Assembly: GCA_003331425.1 (NCBI GenBank)
Contig: QOOS01000001.1
Coordinates: 1 to 64,000, forward strand
From: Candidatus Nitrosopumilus sp.
GTDB lineage: Archaea; Thermoproteota; Nitrososphaeria; Nitrososphaerales; Nitrosopumilaceae
Length of the DNA stretch: 64,000 nt
Direction of reading: 5' to 3'
The notes under the pieces were generated by a model. That model had not been told where the DNA came from. It saw only the letters and a list, made by a program, of their open reading frames with translations, and ran no database searches. Of this stretch, positions 49,636-58,530 are shown piece after piece. The first letter of the stretch is position 1. Each line of letters opens with the position of its first letter. The translations under genes and the position numbers were made by a program.

Positions 49636-50381
49636 TATAATTCATAAACATCAGGTTTTTGTTTTCCTGAATCTCGGATTTCACGAATAGTATCAAGAGA
49701 TTTTGTGGCTAATTTAGCTGCATCCCTACTAGTTTTGGCATTTCCGATGCCGCAATTCAAAGAAATTTGCTCATCATTTTTAATCATATCAATAAAATTT
49801 TGAACAGAATTTTTTGCATCATCACTTGCAATTACCATATAATTATCACCACCCAGGAAAAATGAAAGAGAATTTTTTTCAATAAAATATCTACCAATTT
49901 TAGAATATAATTCAAAAACTTTTAATGAAATTTCATACGGAGAATTATCTTTTCTTTTTGATTTTAGATCATCAACATCCAAATGCATTATTGAGACATT
50001 AAACTCTAAACTATTATCAATGAATCCATAGATACTATGTTCTTCATTTAATATTACACTATTTTGTTTACCATCATATGCTTTTAGGTTAGCATCAAAT
50101 GGAGATTCCCCATATCCAATGGAAATAGTTAAACTAACTTCAAATGATTCTTTAACTGATTTTTGAATTTCAATGTGATCATCTAAACTAAGACCATTTG
50201 ATACAACAAAGAATTCGTCAGATTTATTTAAAAATACCAAACAATTTTTTGCAGAAAATAATTTTTGCACTTGTTTGTAAAGAGAAGCCTGTAGCATCTG
50301 TAATTCATGTTCTCTGTCACTACCTAATGTTAAAGTCCAAGGCCCATATTCAGTAATTTTTAAGATACTTAATTGGATCAT
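49635..50381 (-). CDS. arfA: GTP cyclohydrolase IIa/III (ArfA type)
   Basis: 248 residues. Start MIQLSILKITEYGPWTLTLGSDREHELQMLQASLY is the signature of archaeal GTP cyclohydrolase III, with a duplicated fold related to nucleotide cyclases (NKSDEFFVVSNG, GGDNYMVIASDD and GIGNAKTSRDAAKLATKSLDTIRE). It opens GTP to the formylamino-pyrimidine, the first step toward riboflavin and F420. It lies in a tight operon (2 bases after ribH). Confidence 0.95.
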   Translation of the reverse strand: MIQLSILKITEYGPWTLTLGSDREHELQMLQASLYKQVQKLFSAKNCLVFLNKSDEFFVVSNGLSLDDHIEIQKSVKESFEVSLTISIGYGESPFDANLKAYDGKQNSVILNEEHSIYGFIDNSLEFNVSIMHLDVDDLKSKRKDNSPYEISLKVFELYSKIGRYFIEKNSLSFFLGGDNYMVIASDDAKNSVQNFIDMIKNDEQISLNCGIGNAKTSRDAAKLATKSLDTIREIRDSGKQKPDVYEL

Positions 50382-50383
50382 TG

Positions 50384-50794
50384 TTAAATTTTTTCCAATT
50401 CTTTAGAAATTGTAACAAGTGCTTCGATAGCCCGTTCTGCAACAGGTCTAATTCGGGCATAAGCGTGTCTTTCTTGCATTCCAGGCCCAGTTATTCCAAG
50501 AGAAACAGGTTTTTGGTATTTTAGGGATAAATCAGTTAAGGACCTAGCTGCAGCATGAGATATTACTTCATCATGTTTAGTTTGTCCTTTTATTATAGCA
50601 CCCAAAGTTGCAACACCATGAACTTCTTGATTTTGTAACAATTTATCTACAATTATAGGCATATCATAGGCTCCAGGAACCTTGCAAACATGGGATATTG
50701 TTAATTTCATAGAATCTGCTTTTTCTTTTGCAACTTCTAACATGCGGGATGTTACCTCTTCATTAAATTCTGAAACTACAATGGCTATATTCAA
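50384..50794 (-). CDS. ribH: 6,7-dimethyl-8-ribityllumazine synthase
   Basis: 136 residues. Lumazine synthase motifs are VVSEFNEEVTSRML, KVPGAYDMPIIVDKLL, VATLGAIIKGQTKHDEVI, and the catalytic His in the last segment. It condenses the aminouracil with dihydroxybutanone phosphate. The start is a TTG 2 bases after ribB. The archaeal length is slightly shorter than most bacterial enzymes. Confidence 0.95.
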   Translation of the reverse strand: MNIAIVVSEFNEEVTSRMLEVAKEKADSMKLTISHVCKVPGAYDMPIIVDKLLQNQEVHGVATLGAIIKGQTKHDEVISHAAARSLTDLSLKYQKPVSLGITGPGMQERHAYARIRPVAERAIEALVTISKELEKI

Positions 50795-50796
50795 AA

Positions 50797-51462
50797 TTAA
50801 TTCACCTTAGCATATTCCAAAAGTTCTTTTCCATCAATTAATGGAATTCCATTTTGTTTTCCAAATTTTTCTGCTTTATCTACAGATAATGCAGTATAGG
50901 TTTCTGCATCCATCATTTCACAGATAGCTGTTACTGGAGTCAATCCTGCAGTCTTAGCCAAGTAGACAGACATTTCTGTATGTCCTTGACGTGATGCTAC
51001 TAATCCTTCTGATGCAATCAATAAAGGAACATGTCCTGGAGTTTTAAATGAGGATGAAAATTTTTTCTGTTTATTTTCAACTTTGTAGATATTAGCCATT
51101 TCCAAAATTGTTAATGCTCTATCTTTATCTGTGATTCCTGTGTAAGTTTGATAATGATTTACAGATAATGAAAATGTTGGATAATCACCATATGGAGCTA
51201 AGCCCATTATCATTTCTTTATTTGACATGGATGAACTTGCAAGAGTATCATGCATGTATTGTAATTCAAGAGATTTTGCAAAATTATTTTCAAGAGCAAT
51301 ACAAAGTAATCCACCTGCATTCTGTCTCATTCGTGCAACATGTTCAGGAGTAATGAATTCTGCTGCGACAACCATATCAATTTCATTTTCACGTCCTGCT
51401 GAATCAAATAATAAGACAAATTCTCCACGTTTAAGAGATTCAAGTCCAGTTTCAAGTGACAT
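50797..51462 (-). CDS. ribB: 3,4-dihydroxy-2-butanone-4-phosphate synthase
   Basis: 221 residues from the ATG at 51462 (MSLETGLESLKRGEFVLLFDSAGRENE); an upstream in-frame codon at 51519 is less likely. Motifs DSAGRENEIDMVVAAEFITPEHVARMRQNAGGLLC, TGITDKDRALTI and GHVPLLIA...RQGHTEMSVYLA follow the family. It splits ribulose-5-phosphate into the C4 unit and formate. No GTP cyclohydrolase II domain is fused, in keeping with ArfA doing that job. Confidence 0.95.
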   Translation of the reverse strand: MSLETGLESLKRGEFVLLFDSAGRENEIDMVVAAEFITPEHVARMRQNAGGLLCIALENNFAKSLELQYMHDTLASSSMSNKEMIMGLAPYGDYPTFSLSVNHYQTYTGITDKDRALTILEMANIYKVENKQKKFSSSFKTPGHVPLLIASEGLVASRQGHTEMSVYLAKTAGLTPVTAICEMMDAETYTALSVDKAEKFGKQNGIPLIDGKELLEYAKVN

Positions 51463-51534
51463 ATACAAAAATTGTTTTAATCTAGGTATATAGTTTACTA
51501 AAAAATGGGTAATTACCACTATAATTGTAGATAA

Positions 51535-52125
51535 TTAGCCTTGCTTTAAAATATACTTACCAAGAATGTCAGTTTCAATATTAACCTTATCTCCAACTTT
51601 CTTAGTATGAAAATTTGTAATTTCAATAGTATGAGGAATTAAAGAGACGGATGCTAATGTTTTTTTAATATCAACAACAGTTAAACTAATTCCATCAATT
51701 GCAATAGAACCTTTCTTAACAACATATTTTGCTAAACTTTTTGGAACTTCAAAGTATACTTGTACTTCTTTGGGTTTTTTAACAATTTTTTTAATTACTC
51801 CAACACCATCAACATGTCCTAAAACAAAATGACCCTCTAATCTATCACCAGCTTTCAAACTTCTTTCAATATTTACTACTCCACCAACTTTTAGATTACC
51901 AAGATCAGTTTTTTTTGTTGTTTCTTCAATCATTTCGAAAATACATTTAGATTTTGACAGTTTTGTTGCAGTTAGACACACACCATTTAGTGCAACGCTT
52001 TGTCCAATTTTTAATCCCTTCACTTGTTTACCTAAGTCAATAGTCATTTCAATTGCACTACGATTTTTTGTAATTTTTGAAATTTTATTTACTTTTCCAA
52101 CTCCTTCAACAATTCCTGTAAACAT
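51535..52125 (-). CDS. ribE: Riboflavin synthase, bacterial alpha-chain type
   Basis: 196 residues from the ATG at 52125 (MFTGIVEGVGKV). It has the two lumazine-binding domains of the bacterial enzyme: VALNGVCLTAT (about 41-51) in the first and SIAIDGISLTVVDI in the second, with the GHVDG connector. It dismutates two lumazines to riboflavin. Many Archaea instead use a RibH-related enzyme, so this is a different type. It heads the riboflavin operon. Confidence 0.95.
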   Translation of the reverse strand: MFTGIVEGVGKVNKISKITKNRSAIEMTIDLGKQVKGLKIGQSVALNGVCLTATKLSKSKCIFEMIEETTKKTDLGNLKVGGVVNIERSLKAGDRLEGHFVLGHVDGVGVIKKIVKKPKEVQVYFEVPKSLAKYVVKKGSIAIDGISLTVVDIKKTLASVSLIPHTIEITNFHTKKVGDKVNIETDILGKYILKQG

Positions 52126-52178
52126 CAAAAAAAATACATTGTCTTTGTATAAAATGATTTAGATGATTCTAAAATTAA

Positions 52179-52883
52179 TTATTTTGAATCAGAATTTTGA
52201 AATTCATCATCGCAAAATTGATGAAAAACAGTGCATTTATTCTCTTTAGCATCTGATTTGATTTTTTGCATATCTTTGTTGAGCACACCCTGAGCAGCTA
52301 GAAATGCTTCATCAGGCATGTTTAATTTTTCATATAATTTTGACTTTGCAGGAGGTATTTCCCTTAAGCTTGAATCAATCCGTTGAGCTAAATCATAATA
52401 ATCAATTGCATCTTGAAAATTACCTAAATGACTTAATGAGATGGCTTTGTTCATTAATGCAGTAACATCATTTGGGTCAATTACAAGTGAAGTGTCATAA
52501 TATCTAATTGCATCTTTATGACGATCTAATTCGTTTAGAGAAATACCCATACTATTTAATGCCCAAATGTCTTTAGGGTCAATTGACAAAAGTGTTTCAC
52601 ATAATTTTAAAACTTCATCATATTTTTTCAAACTTTCCAATGCAAAAACTTTATTTTTTAATGCATATGCATCAGTACTCTTGATTTCAAGAACTTTATC
52701 ACAATATGTGATGGATTCCTCAAAATTTTTCAAATATATCAAAGCTAATGAAATGTTTTGCAAGGCAAGCATATCAGTAGGATCTTTCTTTAGAAGATCC
52801 TTACAATAATTGTATAATTGATCATAATTTTGATTATTGAACATTCTAGTAATTACATTGGTTGGATCAAGAAGGTCAATCAT
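52179..52883 (-). CDS. TPR-repeat protein
   Basis: 234 residues with about five tetratricopeptide repeats from residue 15 to 190 (units such as ALQNISLALIYLKNFEESITYCDKVLEI and ALNSMGISLNELDRHKDAIRYYDTSLVI). It is a likely protein-protein interaction scaffold, soluble, with a Cys-containing tail. It lies 4 bases after the CitE-like gene in the same direction. No partner can be named from the sequence. Confidence 0.87.
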   Translation of the reverse strand: MIDLLDPTNVITRMFNNQNYDQLYNYCKDLLKKDPTDMLALQNISLALIYLKNFEESITYCDKVLEIKSTDAYALKNKVFALESLKKYDEVLKLCETLLSIDPKDIWALNSMGISLNELDRHKDAIRYYDTSLVIDPNDVTALMNKAISLSHLGNFQDAIDYYDLAQRIDSSLREIPPAKSKLYEKLNMPDEAFLAAQGVLNKDMQKIKSDAKENKCTVFHQFCDDEFQNSDSK

Positions 52884-52887
52884 AATA

Positions 52888-53742
52888 CTATTCTACAATT
52901 TGTAAAAGTGCTTTTGCTTGTTTGTAATGGACTTCATCTATCATTTTTCCATCAACTGTTGTTGCACCTTTACCTTTTTTTGTTGATTCCAAGTATACTT
53001 TACAGACTTTTTTTGCCCAGGAAATTTCAGTTTTGTTAGGATAAAATGATTTATGAACCATAGAAATTTGGTCTGGATGTATTACACTTTTACCAGAATA
53101 GCCTAAGCTTTTGCCAAAATTACAATCTTTTTTTAATCCTTTCAAATCATTTAGATCCTGCCAAATACCGTCAATTGCAGATATTCCTGCAGCTGCAGCA
53201 TCAACAGGTATTTTGTATCTTGAATATTTTCCACCTGGTGCGTCTTTTGTATATTCTACTCCTAAATCATTTAGCAGATCAAATATACCAAAAACAATTG
53301 CAGTGACGCGCTTTCCAAATGATGCAATTAGATAGGAGTTTACAACACCCTCTGCTGATTCAATGGATGGAATAATTTGAATTGGTTTTAGTTTTTTAGA
53401 TTTTTCTAAACCAGAAAGAATTTTTTGTATTTTTTTTAGTTCTGAAACATTATTCACTTTAGGAATTACTATTCCATCAATTCCTTTTTGAACAATTTCT
53501 TTTAGATCTGATGGAATTTTTCCAGATAGGGGGGAATTAGTTCTAACAAAAATAGAAGAAGAATATTCTGAACGAGATTTTAGTGTATTTTTAATTAATT
53601 TTCTAGCACTAGTTTTTTCATTATCTGGAACAGAGTCTTCTAAATCAAAACAGACAATATCAGCTTGAATCTTCTTTGCCTTTTCTAGAAACCTAGGATT
53701 ATTTCCAGGAACAAAAATGAGACTTCTAAAGAGCTGAGTCAT
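52888..53742 (-). CDS. CitE-like / HpcH-HpaI aldolase-family lyase
   Basis: 284 residues. The family start RSLIFVPGNNPRFLEKA, the metal-site segment FDLEDSVP, PSIESAEGVVN and the later GKSVIHPDQI are in order. Relatives cleave or form beta-hydroxyacyl-CoA thioesters such as citryl- or malyl-CoA. The natural substrate here is unclear. It lies 7 bases after the MDR dehydrogenase gene, so they may share a pathway. Confidence 0.88.
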   Translation of the reverse strand: MTQLFRSLIFVPGNNPRFLEKAKKIQADIVCFDLEDSVPDNEKTSARKLIKNTLKSRSEYSSSIFVRTNSPLSGKIPSDLKEIVQKGIDGIVIPKVNNVSELKKIQKILSGLEKSKKLKPIQIIPSIESAEGVVNSYLIASFGKRVTAIVFGIFDLLNDLGVEYTKDAPGGKYSRYKIPVDAAAAGISAIDGIWQDLNDLKGLKKDCNFGKSLGYSGKSVIHPDQISMVHKSFYPNKTEISWAKKVCKVYLESTKKGKGATTVDGKMIDEVHYKQAKALLQIVE

Positions 53743-53749
53743 TAAATGA

Positions 53750-54826
53750 CTATGCGCCTTCAGGCTTCAATATGATTTTGCCGAAGAACTTACCAGTTAG
53801 CATTTTTGTGTGAGCCTCTGCTGCTTGCTCAAATGTATAAACTGAGTCTACTGCAGCTTTTATTTTTCCTTGACCCATCCAGTATAGACCTTGATCTAAT
53901 TCAGCTTTTGTTCCTTGTGTTGAACCTAAGACATTGATTCCTTTGAAGAATATGTGTCTAAGATCTATTTGTGCATCATAACCTGTTGTTGCACCACATG
54001 AGACTAGAGTTGAACCGTATTTGAGCAATTGTAGTTGCTTGTTAAAGTGAGTTTGACCAATGTGATCAAATGCAAGATCAATTCCAGGTGCTTCACCTTT
54101 TGTTTTTGCAATTTCTTTAGTGATTTTGAAGACTTGTTTACTCCAGTCATCTTGTCTATGATCAACTGCATAGTCTGCTCCAAGTTCTTTACATTTTTCT
54201 AGTTTGTCTGGACTTGCAGTTGCAATAACATCACAGTTGTATAATTTAGCAATTTGAATTGCAAAACTTCCAACACCAGAACCACCACCCATTACAAGTA
54301 CGGTTTGACCTGGAGTGATTTTTGCTCTTCCAACTAACATGTGCCATGATGTTAAAATTGTCATTGATGCAGCTGCTGCATCTTCATATGATACTCCTTC
54401 TGGAATATGTGAAACATTAACTTCTGGTAAATGAACTTCTTCACTATATGCACCCCATAGTGGACCGGTTTGGAAACCCCAAACTTGTCTTCTGGTACAA
54501 TCAAATTCTCTTCCTGCAGTACAAGCACTACAAACTCTACATGCTAAATTAGAATGAGAAACAACTCTGTCCCCAACTTTGAAACCTTGTACATCTTCAC
54601 CTACGGCGATTACATCTCCAGCTACATCTGAACCTGAAATGTGTGGTAGAGGAATTGCAATTGGAACACCTCTCATTCCCCAAATATCATTATAATTTAG
54701 GGCAGATGCTTTGTTGGTAAAAACTACCTCATCTGGTTTTGGCTTCGGGGAATCAATATCTTCAACCTTGAGAATTTTTGCATAATTATCATCTGGTGCA
54801 TATTCACGGTATACGACTGCTTTCAT
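53750..54826 (-). CDS. Zinc-type medium-chain dehydrogenase/reductase
   Basis: 358 residues. A GroES-like domain is followed by a Rossmann domain with VMGGGSGVGSFAIQIAK (about 180-196). The structural zinc loop CRVCSACTAGREFDC is present. The catalytic-zinc Cys of alcohol dehydrogenases is absent, with ASALNYNDIWGMRG at that place, as in quinone or enoyl-CoA reductases of the family. It could reduce an enoyl-CoA such as acryloyl-CoA in CO2 fixation, which is a guess. It is followed by the CitE-like gene. Confidence 0.87.
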   Translation of the reverse strand: MKAVVYREYAPDDNYAKILKVEDIDSPKPKPDEVVFTNKASALNYNDIWGMRGVPIAIPLPHISGSDVAGDVIAVGEDVQGFKVGDRVVSHSNLACRVCSACTAGREFDCTRRQVWGFQTGPLWGAYSEEVHLPEVNVSHIPEGVSYEDAAAASMTILTSWHMLVGRAKITPGQTVLVMGGGSGVGSFAIQIAKLYNCDVIATASPDKLEKCKELGADYAVDHRQDDWSKQVFKITKEIAKTKGEAPGIDLAFDHIGQTHFNKQLQLLKYGSTLVSCGATTGYDAQIDLRHIFFKGINVLGSTQGTKAELDQGLYWMGQGKIKAAVDSVYTFEQAAEAHTKMLTGKFFGKIILKPEGA

Positions 54827-54866
54827 GATTTCAAACTAATTTACCCCTAATTATATTTTATCAGTG

Positions 54867-55151
54867 TTAAACTCGATTTATTTTAAAATCACGTTTTGGT
54901 TGTTGTGTAGAAATGAGGATTTGTTTTAATTGATCGTCAGTTATCTGTCCAGGCATTTTTCCTTGTGTTGCCATTCCAATTAGATATTGCTCAACTAGAT
55001 CGGATAACTCAGGTTTGACCATTTTAATATTATTTAATCTCATTCTAGCTTCCGGAGTTAAAATTTGTTTTAGGATTTGCTCTTTTTGTGCTGCTGCTTC
55101 ATGATTAGGATTTTGATCTTGTGGTATATCATTTGGTTCAGGAAAACTCAT
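54867..55151 (-). CDS. PDCD5-family DNA-binding protein
   Basis: 94 residues. The helical core LTPEARMRLNNIKMVKPELSDLVEQYLIGMATQGKMPGQITDDQLKQIL is the PDCD5/TFAR19 signature found across Archaea and eukaryotes. It follows rps19e by 6 bases, the usual archaeal arrangement. Function in Archaea is not clear beyond nucleic-acid binding. Confidence 0.93.
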   Translation of the reverse strand: MSFPEPNDIPQDQNPNHEAAAQKEQILKQILTPEARMRLNNIKMVKPELSDLVEQYLIGMATQGKMPGQITDDQLKQILISTQQPKRDFKINRV

Positions 55152-55157
55152 TTTGAT

Positions 55158-55610
55158 CTAACGATAAATTTTCAATTCAGGTTTTTCTAGAATTAATTCA
55201 TTGAGTATTTCTGTAGCAAGTCTATCTAGTTTTTGCATTCCATTTTTAGAAACAACTCTACCTTTCTTTTCAATTATTTCTAAATAACCAAGTTTTTCCA
55301 ATCCATGAATTGCATTACGAACAATTGCACCACTTGCATCTCTGTGATGAGCAGCACCATATCCGTGTGGTTTACCACCACCATAATCTTTCTTTAATTC
55401 ATTAACTCCAATTGGACCATTAAAGTAAATTTTTCTCATAATTGATGCACATCTAGTATGCCACCATTCACTGTCTTGTGGCGGTTTGTCGGCATGTGCT
55501 CCAGTTTTAACAAATGGAGTCCAAGAAGGAGCAGGAATATCTTCATTTTTTAGAATTTCAGCTAATCTCTCAATTAACACATCTGCTGGTACATCGTAGA
55601 CTTTTGCCAT
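55158..55610 (-). CDS. rps19e: 30S ribosomal protein S19e
   Basis: 150 residues from the ATG at 55610 (MAKVYDVPADVLIERLAEIL); a TTG three codons earlier is less likely. The motifs DSEWWHTRCASIMRKIYFNGPIGVNELKKDYGG and IVRNAIHGLEKLGYLE identify S19e. It precedes the PDCD5 gene. Confidence 0.96.
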   Translation of the reverse strand: MAKVYDVPADVLIERLAEILKNEDIPAPSWTPFVKTGAHADKPPQDSEWWHTRCASIMRKIYFNGPIGVNELKKDYGGGKPHGYGAAHHRDASGAIVRNAIHGLEKLGYLEIIEKKGRVVSKNGMQKLDRLATEILNELILEKPELKIYR

Positions 55611-55802
55611 AAACTGCAAAAATCGATAATCGTCTTATAAATCATTTTAAGAGAATACGTCTGACAATTTAAGAAATTAGGCAGAGATAAAATTCAAAAA
55701 GATCGCTAATTAGATAAAAATTCTCAAATTAAAAAGACAATCCAGAAAAGAAAGTAAGTCAAGTAGAGACTCTTTTTAGAAAGTAATGCCATAGTATACC
55801 CA

Positions 55803-55892
55803 ATGAAAAAAGATTGGCGTCAATATGGAGAAGGTGGAAAAAATAGATGGTCAAAAGAAAAAGAAAGTGATACAGAAGAGGAATTAGAATAA
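55803..55892 (+). CDS. Possible mini-protein (29 aa)
   Basis: An ATG-started frame of 29 codons (MKKDWRQYGEGGKNRWSKEKE...) ends in an acidic tail. It lies in the 280-base gap between divergent rps19e and the convergent surface-protein gene. The sequence looks protein-like (W, R, Y, K) and is longer than expected for chance at this AT content, but evidence is thin. The rest of the gap shows nothing I can recognise. Confidence 0.35.
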   Translation: MKKDWRQYGEGGKNRWSKEKESDTEEELE

Positions 55893-55900
55893 ATTATTTT

Positions 55901-57370
55901 TTATTGAATTTCTAAAATTCCTTCTTTAATTAGGAATTGAATTCCTTGAATGAAAGCGTCATCATCAATTGCACCAGCTGCCCACCATTCTGCATTATTT
56001 TTGATCCAGTTTGGAATTGTGCTAGTTGTTTCTTTAGTTAAAATTGATTGAGAATTAATCTCAAAATTTGATGTAGATACGAGAAAGTTTTCAAAATTAT
56101 TAGAGTATTGGCCAGTTAAAATTAATTTAAATTCATACTCTCCATCAGTTGGAATGAAAATGGATTCTTGATAAATTCCATCAGGAGCTAAGATACCAAG
56201 ATATTTTTGGCCAGTTCCAATATTAGACCAAACTTCTTTTCCAGAGGAATCAGTAATACCATAAACAAACAATAAATCTTTTACAGAAATATTATTTCCA
56301 TCATAAAAAGAAAAGGTGAATGGAATTTTTTTACCAGAAGTTAGTTCAGAGTTCCAATAAATTTCTCCTACTACATCATTATCAAAGGATAATTTTATAT
56401 CATTAAAATTAATTTTTTCACCAGATAGAATTTCTAATTTAATTAAATCATTATTTGATTTTGAAATTAATTTATCTTTAATTTGTAAAAGATTTTCATG
56501 TGGTACTTCAATTTTTATAGAATTTTTATCGGGATTTGAGATATTAAATTCATAAAATTCATTATCAATTTCTACATCATTTAAAGAAATTAACAAATCA
56601 TTGTATTGTGAAATAGACGAAAAATCTTTGTTAAATGAAATAATTTGATTGATGGTAGAACTGTGACTATGATCATTCCAATCAAAGGGTATTTCGTATG
56701 ATATTTTGTTTAATGTCTCATTAAATTCAAAATTAGAAATTTCATCATTATGAGATTTTACGGATATTGGGAATTCCTCTGCAGAAGCAGTTTTAATTTC
56801 AAAAATTTGTTTTTCTGGAAGATGCAAAAATGTTTCAAAGAGCAAATCTTGAGTAGTCAAAGTTTTTGGATTTGTTGCACCTACGATAGAAACTTGAACA
56901 GAGTATTCTCCACTTTTATCAAAAATTGGCCCTTGAATTGTTGGAAGTGAATCCCCTCTAGCATAGTATCCACCAGCAATAGCATGTTTTTCGCCGTTGT
57001 ATACAGTACATTTCCAAAGTTCTTTTTCTTGGCATCCAGTTGTTGGTTTAATTTTTAAATCTAATTTTCCATCTTCATCATAAAAATATTCATTTGCAAC
57101 TAAATTACTATCTTGAAAAATTTTAACACGATAAGTTACACTTTGAATATTTACATCAGTTTCACTATCAAAAAATCTAATTGATAGGTTTGTGGATTTT
57201 GAATCACCGTAGCTGAAATCTTCTGGAAAAAGAGTTGTACTAACTGCCACCTGTAATCCATCAAGATCAATTGGAGGTGAAAGCGAACCAGAATGATGTT
57301 GAGCATATGCAGGGGTGATAGAAATTACAAAAAGTATTACAAATATCGATAAAATAAATTTTAGAATCAT
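55901..57370 (-). CDS. Large secreted surface protein with thaumarchaeal C-terminal motif
   Basis: 489 residues from the ATG at 57370 (MILKFILSIFVILFVISITPAYAQ, a signal peptide). A beta-rich N-terminal domain (LQVAVSTTLFPEDFSYGDSKSTNLSIRFFD) resembles the protein at 28052. Further beta-domains follow, including one with CQEKELWKC. The C-terminus IPNWIKNNAEWWAAGAIDDDAFIQGIQFLIKEG is a motif common on thaumarchaeal secreted proteins. Surface or envelope role inferred, with no enzymatic motif seen. Confidence 0.8.
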   Translation of the reverse strand: MILKFILSIFVILFVISITPAYAQHHSGSLSPPIDLDGLQVAVSTTLFPEDFSYGDSKSTNLSIRFFDSETDVNIQSVTYRVKIFQDSNLVANEYFYDEDGKLDLKIKPTTGCQEKELWKCTVYNGEKHAIAGGYYARGDSLPTIQGPIFDKSGEYSVQVSIVGATNPKTLTTQDLLFETFLHLPEKQIFEIKTASAEEFPISVKSHNDEISNFEFNETLNKISYEIPFDWNDHSHSSTINQIISFNKDFSSISQYNDLLISLNDVEIDNEFYEFNISNPDKNSIKIEVPHENLLQIKDKLISKSNNDLIKLEILSGEKINFNDIKLSFDNDVVGEIYWNSELTSGKKIPFTFSFYDGNNISVKDLLFVYGITDSSGKEVWSNIGTGQKYLGILAPDGIYQESIFIPTDGEYEFKLILTGQYSNNFENFLVSTSNFEINSQSILTKETTSTIPNWIKNNAEWWAAGAIDDDAFIQGIQFLIKEGILEIQ

Positions 57371-57413
57371 AACTGTATTGATTTCAATGTCATTAAAATA
57401 TAATTGCAAATAA

Positions 57414-57713
57414 TCACGATATTATTTTACGATAGGTATGACCACACAAATTACATGAAATTCTGATCGATTTGACAGATGTTCTTCCTAAACGAATTCT
57501 AGAATTTAGTCCTGGGGCAATAAATGATTTACATTTTTTGCAAAAAACTATTCGAAGGTCATATGGCATTCGAATTTTATATTTACTGCTTATTCGGCGT
57601 GCTATAGAGGCCTGTCTTTGTGATAATTCGGGATCGGTTCTAGCATTACTGATTGCATTATCAATCAAAATTTGCATTCTTTCCATTGCAATTTTGTAAA
57701 CTATAGGCTTCAC
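57414..57713 (-). CDS. rnp4: RNase P protein component 4 (Rpp21/RNP4)
   Basis: 99 residues. The sequence AMERMQILIDNAISNARTDPELSQRQASIARRISSKYKIRMPYDLR and the zinc site CKKCKSFIAPG...CNLCGHTYR match the archaeal RNP4/Rpp21 family. It helps RNase P process tRNA 5' ends. The start is a GTG at 57713; an internal ATG at 57686 begins MERMQIL. It lies just after a tRNA-Gly gene on the same strand. Confidence 0.9.
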   Translation of the reverse strand: MKPIVYKIAMERMQILIDNAISNARTDPELSQRQASIARRISSKYKIRMPYDLRIVFCKKCKSFIAPGLNSRIRLGRTSVKSIRISCNLCGHTYRKIIS

Positions 57714-57764
57714 AATAATTTCTAAAAATACAGGTAAAAATTAGTTCTGATTAAAATTATAGAC

Positions 57765-57838
57765 TGCAGTCAGCGGGATTCGAACCCGCGTCACAGGGTT
57801 GGAAACCCCGAATACTAACCAGGCTATACTATGACTGC
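57765..57838 (-). tRNA. tRNA-Gly (TCC anticodon)
   Basis: On the minus strand, acceptor GCAGTCA pairs with TGACTGC. The anticodon stem CGGGG/CCCTG encloses loop TTTCCAA, giving anticodon TCC. The T arm is GCGGG-TTCGAAT-CCCGC. Discriminator A; no CCA and no intron. Confidence 0.96.
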
Positions 57839-57860
57839 GCTGAAAATAAAAACAAAATTC

Positions 57861-58529
57861 CTACATAAAAATGGTTTTTTCGTACTCGTAAAGGATTCTA
57901 GATACAACCACATGACCTTCAAAAGATTCATTTCCAACTGAATATAGATTTGTAATCTCATTTTGGACTGAATCAGAAAAATGACCCTTTTGAAATCCAC
58001 CTAATACAATACATGAGTTATCAGGAATTTCAGATGCAATTTTTTGGTATGAACTTAATTCTCCTTCGGTAGAAAAACCAATAACACTAGAAGGATTGAT
58101 TTCTTTAATTAATTCTGAAAAAGTTTGTTCCTTCATATCAAGTAACAATTCATTTTTTGAAATAATTTTTTTCTCTTGAAATAATTTTTCAATTACGCCT
58201 TGAAATCTATGGTAAGATTTTGGAATGTGAACATTTTTTCCAAAACGAATTACTTTGTTATCAATCGTATGAACAAACAAATTTAATTTATTTTGATAGT
58301 ATAATGGAATTGTTGTGGCTTCAAGTATTGAAAAATGAACAAGATCTGGTCGTCCACGTTTAATTTCATTTTTTATTCCCTTCATTGCAGCAAAATGCCA
58401 AGAATTATCTAATAAAATATCAGAAGGATATTTTCCTAATTTTTTGGCATGTGAAACTACAGATGGATGCTCTTCTAATTCATAAGGTACAAGTTCTAAT
58501 GCAGATTCTGATAAAATTAAAGAAATCAT
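57861..58529 (-). CDS. nep1: rRNA small-subunit pseudouridine methyltransferase Nep1 (Emg1)
   Basis: 222 residues. SPOUT-class motifs: SHAKKLGKYPSDILLDNSWHFAAM, RGRPDLVHFSILEATTIPL, HTIDNKVIRFGKNVHIPKSYHRFQGVIE and the C-terminal knot CIVLGGFQKGHFSD. The enzyme N1-methylates a pseudouridine in 16S rRNA helix 31. It starts 1 base after the surface glycosidase-like gene. Complete. Confidence 0.95.
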   Translation of the reverse strand: MISLILSESALELVPYELEEHPSVVSHAKKLGKYPSDILLDNSWHFAAMKGIKNEIKRGRPDLVHFSILEATTIPLYYQNKLNLFVHTIDNKVIRFGKNVHIPKSYHRFQGVIEKLFQEKKIISKNELLLDMKEQTFSELIKEINPSSVIGFSTEGELSSYQKIASEIPDNSCIVLGGFQKGHFSDSVQNEITNLYSVGNESFEGHVVVSRILYEYEKTIFM

Positions 58530-58530
58530 T

